Assembly: GCF_019059575.1 (NCBI RefSeq)
Contig: NW_024881834.1
Span: 434,001-498,000, forward strand
Direction of reading: 5' to 3'
DNA length: 64,000 nt
Source of the DNA: Amphibalanus amphitrite
Lineage: Eukaryota; Arthropoda; Thecostraca; Balanomorpha; Balanidae
Shown here: piece after piece, positions 1 through 11,313 of the stretch
Layout of the letters: each line of letters begins with the position of its first letter
How positions within the stretch are numbered: position 1 is the first letter of the stretch
Made by a program: the position numbers and the translations under genes
Notes under the pieces: model-generated
Database searches by the model: none
What the model was told of the DNA's origin: nothing
What the model saw: only the letters and a program-made list of their open reading frames with translations

Positions 1-707
1 TTTCACAGGTCGTTCCGTCGCTCAGGGACATTTTGTGCCTTCCGGACAGCATGTATTTACGCCCTGACGCGAGGTAACCAGGCGCCACTCTATGTATGTA
101 CCAGTGTTGCACATTCCGGGGAGTCGCTGGTTTAGATCTGCAGGTCACGTGATCTGAGTACTCAGACTTTGGGGGTGGCCCCTAAATGAGGCCTCCTCCG
201 TAAAGAAAAAAAAACATGAGGCACCCCATACCAGCACCTAACATCTCATGAACCTAATAAATGCAAGCAACAAGCTATATGGCCTGGACAGTGTCAATGC
301 CATTCTGCATAGCAATGGCAAGCAAGCATCTCATTTGACTCGAATATGCATCTGGATTTTCTCGAAAAGGCGATATTTTTTCGAACCGTAGCTGCTTACT
401 CAGTGGGATCATACCTACAGTGGATCAGTAATCAAACGCATGACACCCCCTGTGTCCCCTAGATTGTTTTGGTTTTTTGAAAGTGCTCAGCCCACGCCCT
501 TTTGAGGTCCCTCAAAGGGCGCCGACAAATATTTATACCGTCATCTGGTACTGGGATACATGTCAGCGCGGTTAGAGGCACCGAGCCGAGCTCGCTGGCA
601 CCAGCCGACACGTCCCCTGGGGCCTACCGAGCAACACGGCCGGCGGACAGGCGGCAGCTCGAGTGTGGTGACCAACGTGTTGGTGGTGATAGTTGTTACT
701 ATTGCAC
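1..707. other. No gene seen; unassigned sequence
   Basis: I see no coding exon with splice signals, no recognisable domain and no structured repeat. The open frames at 502-768 on the two strands overlap and have no family resemblance. Confidence 0.5.
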
Positions 708-1132
708 TGAAAACTTTTTTACCATTTCCTGAAGGGTAAACCCGCCATAGCATGGTAGCTTGACACACAGACGTTTTTTACCACCTTCCAGATGGTAAAT
801 TTTACTCTTTCATGAAGAGTAAACTCGCCAGGGAGGGGTAACATGACACACAGACGTTTTTTACCATCTTCTGAATGGTAAACTCTTTTGATTTACTCTT
901 GTCTAGAGTGTAACATTTTTTGGGTTACACTCTTTGAAAGGGTAAATCTTTAACGGAACCCTTTTTTAGGGAGTAACGCATCATCTACTCTGTGCTTTAC
1001 CCTCCTACAGAGAGTATATTCTTATGGCCTACCCTTTGTCACATGGTAATGTTTACTCTTTCCTTTAGTGTAAACCCCCGTGAGGATGGTAACAGACCCA
1101 CAGACGCTTCCTTCAGAAGCTTCACGAAGCTT
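708..1132. repeat. Cluster of short imperfect hairpins
   Basis: At least six short inverted repeats follow each other, each with a left arm like TTTACCAT or TTTACTCT and a right arm like ATGGTAAA or GAGTAAA around a 6-9 base loop. The context GACACACAGACGTTTTTTACC occurs twice, about 85 bp apart, and a third, diverged form (ACCCACAGACGCTTCC) lies at the right end. The cluster closes with the hairpin AGAAGCTT-CACG-AAGCTTCT. This looks like the inside of a non-autonomous DNA transposon or a structured satellite, but I found no outer termini or target-site duplication. Confidence 0.55.
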
Positions 1133-2851
1133 CTGTTAACCGGAGCTCACCAACTAAAAAAAAATGTTTCAAGAGCAACAATGTAGGTATATTTGGCTTC
1201 CGTACAAACAATACGAGGGGCACACCAACCATGAACATTGTGAGACTCTTCACTTATTCATACAAATTTATACAAAGCGTTCAGCAATGCACAAGCGGTA
1301 AATAAACACCACGATACAACTTGAATGCAATTTCAATATGAATACAAGACATTCAGCGCCCTCATATTGGATTAGGCAGAGCGCACAATATTTGAAGTGA
1401 GCGACGGAGTTCCTGGGTGGTCGCCCGTCTGCGTGAGATAATGAGACTGGATCACTACAGTGCAAGGCTTTTTCAAAGTCACCAACAAAATGCATAAACT
1501 TGTAGCATCACAACAAAATTAATGTACGTTCTCACAACACTAGGCCACGTGGCCGTGCACGGGGTCCTGTTAACCAGGTCAAATTAGCACCACTCAACGG
1601 CACGCAATGCTCTAGCACATCGGTACTTACAATAAAATGTCCACAGAGGCTCTATAGGCGATGAACAACACACAAGCACAATCACCAAAGGCCACGCCGC
1701 GCGGCACCGACACTGCTCACATCCGCTCTCGGAGACCAACGGCCGAAAACTGACAGATGCGCGCGGCCTTCAAACCGCAAACGGCCGATCTCGTTTCTGA
1801 TTGGCTGATCGTTTCCATTTCAAATATCATCTTCACGAGGGTAAACAAGATCCACGCATGAAACGACTATCTGTACCCGAGTCACGATACCCAGGAGGAA
1901 AGAGTGTTCGTGATGTTCTGGATCGCGAGAGTAATATTGATATTTACATGGTAATAATACTCTTCGCTGGCGAATAAGTTCATATTAACCACGTGCCGTT
2001 ACTATGCACATAATGGTAGCAGCGAGTTACCCTTTCAATATACTATTATCTTGCGGGTTTGATGAAAATGAACTCTCCAGGAGGTAGTAAAAAAGTTTTG
2101 AGTGTGGTGAGCGGCATTCTGTCATTGGTGAACGGGTGTTGAAAACCCTCGAACCGAGTCCGACGTTCCAAATAGGCATAGGAAAATGTACGATGTGGCA
2201 TATTTACAGACTGATGTTGACTGGAATTGGGTGCGATGCTTTTATGTTCTTTTTGCATCATAAAAATACGGAGAGCGTATTTTGCTTGGGGTCTTATCAA
2301 AAGTTTATCATAAATCTTCAACAAACGATGAAAAATATCGGCTAGGAACGGCTTATTGCATTGGTACCGAAGTCATCCTTTCCCATTCATCGAGAATCGA
2401 GCCATATCGAGCCATTTATGCTTTTGCCTCTAAAACATGTAAAACGCTGAAAGATATCTTAAACGAGCTCAAGTCAACTTTGTGGAAGCAGCATTGCACC
2501 GATGCACTACTGGCTGAGGCACAATTGGACGTGCACCAAATCGTTCGCAACTCATAGTGTGCGGCGGACAATAAATAACCGTAATTTCGCGCCTGTCCCT
2601 GGGCGCAGCCGCCGCGCCCCGGGCCGGTCACGTGATCAGTCTCGTGACTGGCTCTTCGGGACCGGCTCGGGGACGACTGACGACTGGGAACGAGGCCGCA
2701 GTGACTGATGGAGACAGCACGGCGACTGTGCACCAGTTTGATCGGTCTGCAGTAACGGTATACTTACCGCCGCGCCGCTGCAGACTAGTTGTCTGCTGTC
2801 GACTTCTCCGTCTTTCGTACCTCTCTCCGTCGTCGTCGTTGTCTAGTCGTC

Positions 2852-2939
<88 letters not shown>

Positions 2940-5900
2940 CCCCTCCTCGTATGCTGCCCGGATAATGCCTCAATGATGTGACCCTTTCACCGTCCTTGCA
3001 TAATATCATACTGATGTTCCTCTGTCCAATCCATACATCATCCATTCATACATCATCATACTGATGTACCGCTTCCCTATCCATCCCCCACTAACTCAAA
3101 TGTGAGCCCATCCTTACATACGTTCGTCCGTCTCTCGTAGATCGCTCATTCAATGACATGCAGGAGGTCGTGTTGCGAAACACTCTCCCCCCGTGGCCCG
3201 TTTCCGACCATTGAGCCGTGCCGTGGGGGAGCAGCCTTCTCAGGCAGGGTCCCTCTCTGCACTGAGCGCAGGCGTTCATTGCAGTGTGCGTACCGTGCGA
3301 GAGGGCTTGGCACAATGTATGCAGGGTGTGATGAGTGCACGCGGAACAGTGCAGCCCGGTGGGTGTGTCCAGGTTTGATTCATTGTCAGAGAGGTGCGAG
3401 ACTGGTGAGAAGAAGGCATTGTTCTGAGACCATCCGCCGCTGCAATTATAATAACGCGGGTGGTCGGCGCTGACTATGGGGGTGTGGGATGAAGTTAGAG
3501 GTATTGTTTTAGCTCTAGACTTTGAGTAGTTGCCTTGTGCGTTCCTTCTTCTTTGCAATCGTATTCGAAGTCTTCGGCACTTCATAGACGTAGGTATCAT
3601 GTAAGCCGCGTACCTGCAACTAAAAATACGGGGTGCTTTTTATCAATAGAGGGAAACAGAAGCCGTAGATTTCCGCAGACAATAGCCGCTGCCGCTGACC
3701 CAGGAAAGTTGTCGCGCGCCCTTCAAATGAAATGTTCCTTGTCACTCCAGTGCGTTCTTTTCCACTTGTGGCGACCAATTCACGCTCAACTGAGTAAAGT
3801 AGTGGTAGTGTCCCGGAGTGGCATACTTTTGGTCAAAGTTCTAACTTCATATTCACTTGCACTGCGAGCGGTGCTGAAGGAAAGTACAGTGACATTTTCC
3901 TTAACCTTAAATACGTCATTATTTATCTGGGTTATATAATTGCGGGGTGCCCCTTAGTCCAATGACAAGTTATATAGTGGAGCTATAAAAACGATCCCAT
4001 TGTTAAGTAAGGTTAAACGTTACACTTTTGACTTCAGATTTGACCCAACCTGTCACAGCTCGAGGACTTCCTTCACTTGCTTTAACCCCTTAGGATGCAA
4101 GGTCATCCAATTAATACCCTTCACAGACAAAGACGTTATAACACGTCCGACCCACTTGTAAGACACCCATCCCTCGGCACTGGAAACACACTACCCTCTG
4201 CCTCTGCCAGTAGCGCGTCTGGGCTGACAGCGATGCAGGGTCTGGCTGTGGCGCATCACTCGCCCAGTCTACTCAGGAACAGCAACAGACACCCTGTCGG
4301 CCCGACAGCCTGTTCGACTCAACGTCAACATGCACCCTGTCTGGTCTGTTCCATGGAGGCGGATAATTTAATCCGACGACCTGTGTTTTTGAGAGAACTT
4401 GATGGGCAAGGGCGGTCGGTGTTACAGTGAATACACGTACACATTTTAAACAGGCCTGCTGAAACTCGAAACTTTGACTCGAAATTTAGTGAGACGGACG
4501 TGATTTGCTGGCGTAGTGACAAGCCGCATCACCAATTTGCCCGTGAATATCGCTATCACCGCGCTACGTCAGTGCCGCAAAGTGGCGAAGTTGGCAGCAC
4601 TCCAGAGCTGCCAGATGACGTACGAAGTTCGGTCTGCTGGCCCACTGACGATCTCTGAAGGACTGTGGGTGGTCGCTGCAGACTGGAGAATCCACCGGCT
4701 GAAGGATCTGACAGCGCTTTTCGGGCCGCGGGCGGCAGGTGACTGACCGTGGTTTGGCTTGGCCTCCGCGCACGTGTGTCTCTTATCACGCCCACGGACC
4801 ACCAACTGCACCTCTTCCGCCCGTCTGTGCGCCCTTCCGTACGCCAGCGCTCACACGAGCATTGCACCGCCGCGCGGCTGCCGGCTCCATTCATTGTTTA
4901 CGTTTCGGCCGGTCCGTATTTACGCGTCTGTCTCGTCGTCGTTGTTGCTTTGATTACTAACAGACGGCCAGGTGCGATGACGAGGTGCCAATGGAACACG
5001 ACTTCCTGGCGAGCGGCCACCCCTCCCCTCCCCGCGGCATCGGTGGCCGATCGGACTGACCTAGTTGTGACCTCAGGGTGCGCGGTATGCACCTCACGGA
5101 AACCTGATATCGGAGGGGGCACGGTGACTGCCCTCAGGGGGCGGGCGGCCAGCGAACCACGTCAATGCTAGCGCACATCTTCTCATAGAACTGCGAGACG
5201 AGACTAGCTCCCATGTCTCAGCTCTGAGGCTAGTAGACAAAAACTGAACTTCCCAAACTCCTGACAGTCCACCAAACCACTTACTCTCCCGAGACCCCCG
5301 GCGAGTGACAGGTCGCCGCGGTGACCCGGGTGTGTCCCCGGTCGCGGCACATTCCTCTCGAGGTGATCGGTCACCCCCGTAACCGTCCCCCGGGTCGGTC
5401 GCGGCGGTCCCGACGCGCTGTCTGTCAGTGTGAAAAGACGCCGCCGTTATTTTGAAAGGACGCTGCGGTGGAGGAGAATAAAGCAGCGCTGTGGGTAAAT
5501 ATGAACCACGGGTCAATGGCGTCGAATGCGCCTATGGAGGTGACGCTCTGGCTTTATCGTAGCCGTGATGAGTGAGTCCCCCGAAAACACAGACGTGATG
5601 ACATGCTGTGTATGTTTTGTGTCAAAAAAAATATTTCGCGATTTTGGCATTCCATTGTGCTCTAAATTGCACGCATTCCACCAGTTATGTACGCTTGTGA
5701 TAAGAAGTGACTGCCGATGCCTTTATTCATAGTGCCGATGCATTTAATCATATGGTTGCCATGAAACATGCCAATTCTAAACCGTTACATAAAGTCTGAA
5801 GATAGTTTTGCAGTAAAGCATTGTCTATAACTCGCCTGTCTTGATGCAGTCGGCTCTGGTAACGATATTTTGTCTGCAAGACGCTAATAAAATGGGCATC

Positions 5901-6974
5901 GTGCACAGCACAAGACATCGGTACAGTGACATGACAAAAATGACGGTAACAAACGGTACTACGTAGTTGGTATTTGTTTTCTTTGCTTAGCTTCAAATTT
6001 CATTATTTGTTTGTTTGGATTGCTAGGGCTGACAGAGCATCATAACGTATGACGACCGCAAAAAGAAACTCAGGATCTTTACAATTTTATCATTATAAGC
6101 TATCAGCGTTGAGCGGCTTAAAAAAAAACAAAATTGCAGGCGACATTATCTATTAAAACCTGTCACCGCCATCACCAGTTTGGGGCTCATCGAGCTCGCC
6201 TCCTCCACACATCCTCCTCTCCTTGGAGTGTCTTCCATCGACTCCAGCTCCTCACGCGTCGTTATGGCGCCGTGTCAGATTAGTCCCGAGCCCTCTGTGA
6301 CGGGACACCCTCTGCGACTATTTCGGCGCACTGTTGACGGGCTGTCAGTGTGTGTGTCAGGCCGTCATATCCCTGGGATGAGCCGCTGAGCGCCCCAGAG
6401 CTGTCTCCTCCGATTGGGAGGGTTTCCGGCTCCGTCAGATGGCTACCATGAGCTCTGAGAGATGAGAGAAACGCAGTGGCCCCAAAGCGCTCCCTTGAGA
6501 TCAACTCGAAGTGTCGTAGATCAGCGTCAGGGCGATGCGTCTCGGCGAGGAGGCGTTTTCGGCACAGTGCGACACCCACGCAGCCATTAGTGTTTCTAAG
6601 GCGTCTTGGCTCGTCGCGGCGGCGTTTTCTTTTTACGTCAGGGACGACAAAAGACTGTCGTGTTATGTAAATGGTAGCTTGTTTTGCGTTAGCACAGCTG
6701 TTGGACTCGCGTGTTTAGGTAAGTGACTGGGTTCTAGTCATGTGCATCATGTTTGTTACCGACTGGACTTACCGACGGGGTTTGTTAACCATCGACCAGC
6801 CACCTGATCTGTGAGTTTGCTTTGCAAAGTCGATTGCTATTTGCTCGAGTGCTCATTGTTGAATCATTCTCGTTATCCGATCAACAATGTAATTAAATAA
6901 ACAGCAAGTAACCATTATTCGCCAGTCGTTTTGCTGATATTGCATGGATAAAGGATTAAGGAGCCGGATTTGCC
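1133..6974. other. Long stretch without a supportable gene
   Basis: No exon with a recognisable domain is visible on either strand. Open frames here are short and overlap on both strands as expected by chance. A strong donor-like site (TTTAG followed by GTAAGT) lies at about 6719, but nothing upstream of it resembles a known protein. The only clear structure is the CT tract near 2850-2938. Confidence 0.45.
2848..2938. repeat. (CT)n microsatellite
   Basis: Nearly perfect CT dinucleotide repeat of about 90 bp. It produces spurious Leu-Ser and Arg-Glu open frames on the two strands. Confidence 0.95.
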
Positions 6975-7318
6975 GGTCCCGTAGCTCAGTTGGTAAAGCG
7001 TTGGACTCCGCGTGGTGAGAGCACGCGTTCCCGGTTATAACAGTCCGGGTTCGAAGCGCGACGGGCGCTCGACGTTTATGGGCCTCCTGACAGGTATGGT
7101 TGCGGTTGGTGGCAGGCCGTAGCCAGGCGAAGTCAGTGAGGGGAGGCCGTGCGCGGCTATGTGCGCACGTTAAACTTTGGACTCTAAATTCTGCCATAGA
7201 ACCGGAATTGCGTGATCGGAGGGTAGAGGGCAGGGTCACCGCAACAAGCTTCGCTTAGCGGTGGCTCTGACCTTGTGAATCCTTCCTATCAAAAGGTTCG
7301 GACTAAATTTAAAAAAAG
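6975..7318 (+). mobile_element. tRNA-derived SINE, copy 1
   Basis: The 5' part resembles a tRNA gene. It has an A box (TAGCTCAGTTGGTAAAGCG) and a B box (GGGTTCGAAGC), the internal RNA polymerase III promoter. It is followed by a unique body with CACGTTAAACTTTGG and an A-rich tail ending in TTTAAAAAAAG. The second copy at 51913-52240 shares head, body and tail, which shows this is a dispersed family. This copy has about 24 extra bases between the two boxes, so the tRNA fold is broken and it is not a functional tRNA gene. Confidence 0.85.
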
Positions 7319-8967
7319 GAGTAATATTTTAATTTGAAAAAGGGAACCTTTTCATTCATTCCTCGCCATTGGACGCAAAAGAGCCAAAGTCATTGATCTC
7401 ATAATTCTGCAGTAAACAAGCATCTAAATATCGTGCTTCTTTTAACGACTGTCATAGACGATCTTATCGTGGCCATTAGCAGGCCTATATCAAAACACTG
7501 TACCGTTACCCTGGCATCTTCCGTACAGCAAAAACTACACTGAAAAGAAATCGTCCCATAGCATGGTCACCCCACCGCTGAGCCCGCGTCATAAGTCAGT
7601 CACATGAGCGGTTCGAACGCGCCACCTGTCAGGCCAGGCGGCTCATCGCGCTCATTCAGAGCTGTGGAGGGCGCTCGACCTCGTCATTCAGCCGGGCTGG
7701 GACTGTTTTTATGCCGGTCATCGCTGGGTAGAGTGTCAAGTCGGCCACGTGTTTGACGCCTGCGGTTTGTCTTCGATGTCATGTGGAGGAGACCGAATGG
7801 GCCATTTGCATGGCTGAGAGACGCGGTCAAATTTCGACTAATGATGAGGCAAACATGGTTTCAAGTCTTACCTTCCTACCTTCATCAGCAATTACCTGTT
7901 ACAATTGAGCGTTGCACTATCCACATTCTTATCAGTAAATGTGAATGCACGTGTGCACTCACTGTCCATGTTGGCCGTTGACGAGAAGGAAAATGTCCAC
8001 GACCGTTCGATCATAACGGTCTGGTCCCCGCCCACCTGACCGATTTTCTGACCAGCATGCATTTATCAACGGCAGACAAATGCGGTCGCAGTGAAGGTGC
8101 AGTGGTGGCGGCAAAATTTTACACCGATTGAGACTGGCTTTGTTGCTATTTTCCTTGTATTTGAAGCCCGTTCGGCTGCTCTTCTGCAGTGGGTGGGCTT
8201 GGAAATGTAACGGGACTATTTGACAGGTACTTTTGCACAGAGCCCATACAATCCATAGTTGATGAATTTCTTTCCTTTGGTAACCGTTATTGTCCGCTAC
8301 TTTGCAAAGTCCGTTGAATTGGAGTGACCTTTCATTTGACCACAATCAATTTTTGGGTTCGCTGCAATAGTTCCCGAACGTCCTAACATGGCACGCCAAG
8401 CCTTCGGATTTCCGTCTTCTCCTATCGACCCGATCTTTCCCTCTGTGAGCGGTGCGTCACATCGACACGAGCACAAGAGTCACCACTCACCATCTTCGCG
8501 TGCCTGGGCGTGACGATTACAATTACCTATACAGCACCGTCCACCACCGTCGCATGCTTTACTCGGCCACTCAACAAACACGACAATTTTCCTCACCACT
8601 CGCCGGCTTCTGGCCAGGAAAATCAGCTCCATGACGTCAAAATCGCTCTATCGTCCAGTTCGACTCTCTCGGTTTGCTCAGTCCTGACTGCGGTCGGCGG
8701 CTGTGTAAAAGGTGTGTGTGGTGCCACCGAGTTGCACAGTGCACAGTCACGACAGGTGGTTTGGGGACGATGTGCACTGTGCAACTGTAACGGTGTACTA
8801 CCAATAGCCGGGTTTCTGAGTCACCGGGAAACGTCGGGGAAAGGCGTCGTTCGGAGCGTCGCTCGGCGTTTTGGATGACAGTCGGTTTGGTTGTAATGAT
8901 GCAGGATGATTTGTGGTCGTAGTGAGTTGTACGCGTAGCTAACAAGGATAAACAGACACAGGTGGAT
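7319..8967. other. No gene seen
   Basis: Unassigned sequence between a SINE and the P-like transposon. Open frames are short, overlap on both strands and show no domain. Confidence 0.45.
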
Positions 8968-8975
8968 GGTTACGC

Positions 8976-9009
8976 CACGGAATATATAGTCTACGACATG
9001 GAATGGACA
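8976..9009 (+). repeat. Left terminal inverted repeat of the P-like element
   Basis: It pairs without mismatch with 11273-11306. It begins CACGGAATATATAGTC and ends ATGGAATGGACA. Confidence 0.85.
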
Positions 9010-9322
9010 GGAGCTTCGATTAGCATTGCCACGTGTGTAACCAAAAATCAAGAATTTTGCCGGATGAATATCCGGAGATGCGGAGGATGCGGATGAATTT
9101 CTTTCCACGTGGGTTTACATTTTCATATATTTTCTTAACATTTTAGACATTTTATACATTTTTTCTTAACAATCGTCGAATGATTAGTCTTCAAGGGCCA
9201 AGTTGTGACTGTGACTTTGAAATGTTAACCGTATATTTTATTGGAAACTTTTAGCACACATTGTTACGGGAGCATTTATTCATATTCATTGCATTACAGT
9301 TTTAACATTGGTCTAAAATTAA

Positions 9323-10464
9323 ATGAAATTCGATGAAATTCGTCTAAAATTTGATGAAGATGAGGAAGTGCGAGCACTCGCGCTCTACTTCCAGGGTCCC
9401 AGGACTATGTATGGCCTTGGTCCCAGGGCGTATCGGTTCCTACAAAAACGGTACTCCTTCCCCACCCTCGAACTCTGCGGAGGAAGATGGAAAAAATACA
9501 GATGCGACCTGGCTTTCATGACGCTATCTTGGCTCTCATAAAAGAGAAGTTCGCCGGAGCAAGTGCCAAGGACAAGCTGTGCATCATTTCGTTCGACGAA
9601 ATGCAGCTGAAACCAAGGTTGGCCTACCAGCGGGGTGATGACGTCATCGAGGGCTTCACTGATCATGGCTCTCTCTGCCGCGCCAATGCCTGCGCCGACC
9701 ACGCCTTGGTCATGATGGTGCGGGGCGTCAGTGTCACCAAACGCTGGAAACAGCCCATCGGTTTCCGTTGTGCAGCAGCAGCTGTTAACACAGTGTGTCC
9801 AACGTGTAACAACAGCGGGATTCACTGTGCTAGCTACAACTTGTGACATGTCAAAGAACAACCAGGCGACCTACAGACTGCTCGGAGCTGCGGAAACCGG
9901 CTTGTTCACCGTGGACGGGCACGAGGTTGCTGCTCTGTATGACGTGCCTCACATCTTCAAATGCATACGAAATGCATTAATGAAATACGATATTGAAGTA
10001 GACGGTGAAGTAGCCTCTTGGAGTCATTTAGAAACACTCTACGCACTGGAATGCGCTTCTTCCCCACGGGCTGCTCCAAAACTAAGCCAGAAACACATCA
10101 GGCCAAACAGCTTTGAAAAATGAAAGTCAGCTATGCCCTACAGGTGATGAGCCGGACAGTAGCAGCAGCAATCACATTGCATGCGACCAACGGCAAGCTC
10201 CCGCGCACTGCACTCCCGACTGCTACTCTCCTGCTGCGCCTCAACGACCTGCTCGATGTGCTAAACTCTTCCGTCCGGTTCGACTCCTGCTCAAAGCGAC
10301 GCGCGATATCCAGCCTCCATCCAGCAACGGCGGGGAACACATGCAGTTTCTTCAGGAGAGCGACGCCTGGCTGCAGCGGTGGACGGTCGGTGGCGGCGCC
10401 AGCATCGACTCCATTCGAGGACTGCGACAGCCGACAAACGATAAAAGGCGTGGTGAAAATCTAG
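9323..10464 (+). pseudogene. Frameshifted P-type (THAP9-like) transposase
   Basis: Three successive frames together resemble the central catalytic part of P-element/THAP9 transposases. About 9356-9480 gives a segment with YFQGPRTMY and YRFLQKRYSFPTL. About 9487-9780 gives ISFDEMQLKPRLAY, then GFTDHG, ALVMMVRGV and KRWKQPIGF. About 9775-10110 gives TTCDMSKNNQATYRLLG and a DVPHIFKCIRNAL segment. Reading must shift frame at least twice. The acidic residues in SFDEM and TCDMSKNN fit the RNase H-like core of this family. No N-terminal THAP zinc finger (C2CH) is visible between the left end and 9323, and the C-terminal half is missing or unrecognisable. A full transposase has about 750-900 residues, so this is a dead remnant. 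Confidence 0.8.
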
Positions 10465-11272
10465 GACTTGTGTCAGGCTGCTGGGTGCACGTTCCTGTGC
10501 ACTCGCCGCTTAAACCAAGATCCAAGCTACTGAAAATGAAAGAGTTTATCTCGGCAAAAATATATATTAGGCACATATTAGGCCTGTGTACCTACTTATA
10601 ATGAAGAAACATTATGACAACGTTTGAAACGTTTAACACAACCCCTCTTCTAAATGCATTTATGAAACGTGAGTGGGCCAATAAAGGCAACTAGTTTTAA
10701 CTGTAACAAAAAAGCACTTCTGGGCACGTAAATGGGGCAAATGTGGTAAAATTCACCACCCCATATCGCCTCTACCGGACACCCGTTTTAACCCCCAAAG
10801 GACATTGGCAATAGAGCAGAATCGTTCATGTTTATCAAAACAGCCGGCAACTTTCTATCGAAGCGAAAGGTTGGCTAGGACGAGAGTCATTGCTTTCACT
10901 GACTATAACAAACCTACTCGAACGGATTTTCACCTAGGAAGCTACCAAACGAATGTTGAAAAATACATCAGCACCGTGAAAAAACCTTACCCACCATCCT
11001 CAGCAACGCCGCCTCCCGCTGGCGTCCACCGGAAAAGGGCGGCAAATGAGCGAAGTTTAAATTGTCAGAAGTGATTCCAGACAACAACACCTTATTAGAA
11101 TAAAATGCACCTTCTCATATTGCCCCGGTACCGCGTTATGCCCCACCTTCCCCTATTAGTTATAGGTCTGGCAACTATACTTTCATCCTCGTAAAGGAAG
11201 TAACCACAGCGAATCCGCACGACTAAATCATCAGGTCGCCAAAAACTCGGCAGTTACAGGAAATCTCGATGT

Positions 11273-11306
11273 TGTCCATTCCATGTCGTAGACTATATAT
11301 TCCGTG
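11273..11306 (-). repeat. Right terminal inverted repeat of the P-like element
   Basis: Exact reverse complement of 8976-9009. It is followed directly by GTTACGC, the right copy of the target duplication. Confidence 0.85.
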
Positions 11307-11313
11307 GTTACGC

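Larger units (their letters stand above)
8968..11313 (+). mobile_element. P-element-like DNA transposon, non-autonomous copy
   Basis: A perfect inverted repeat of about 34 bp (left 8976-9009, right 11273-11306, starting CACGGAATATATAG) lies about 2.26 kb apart and encloses a decayed P-type transposase. The element starts with CA and ends with TG. Immediately outside, GGTTACGC occurs on the left (8968-8975) and GTTACGC on the right (11307-11313). The G at 11306 is shared with the terminal repeat, so the target duplication is 7 or 8 bp; P-superfamily elements make 8 bp duplications. The matching ends and duplication fix the boundaries, while the broken transposase means the copy cannot move by itself. 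Confidence 0.85.

Noticed and set aside
708-1132. CRISPR-like array
   Set aside because: Repeats are imperfect, spacers are not unique or evenly sized, and the DNA is eukaryotic.
6975-7065. tRNA gene
   Set aside because: A and B boxes are present, but the stems do not close and the unit continues into a SINE body shared with 51913-52240.
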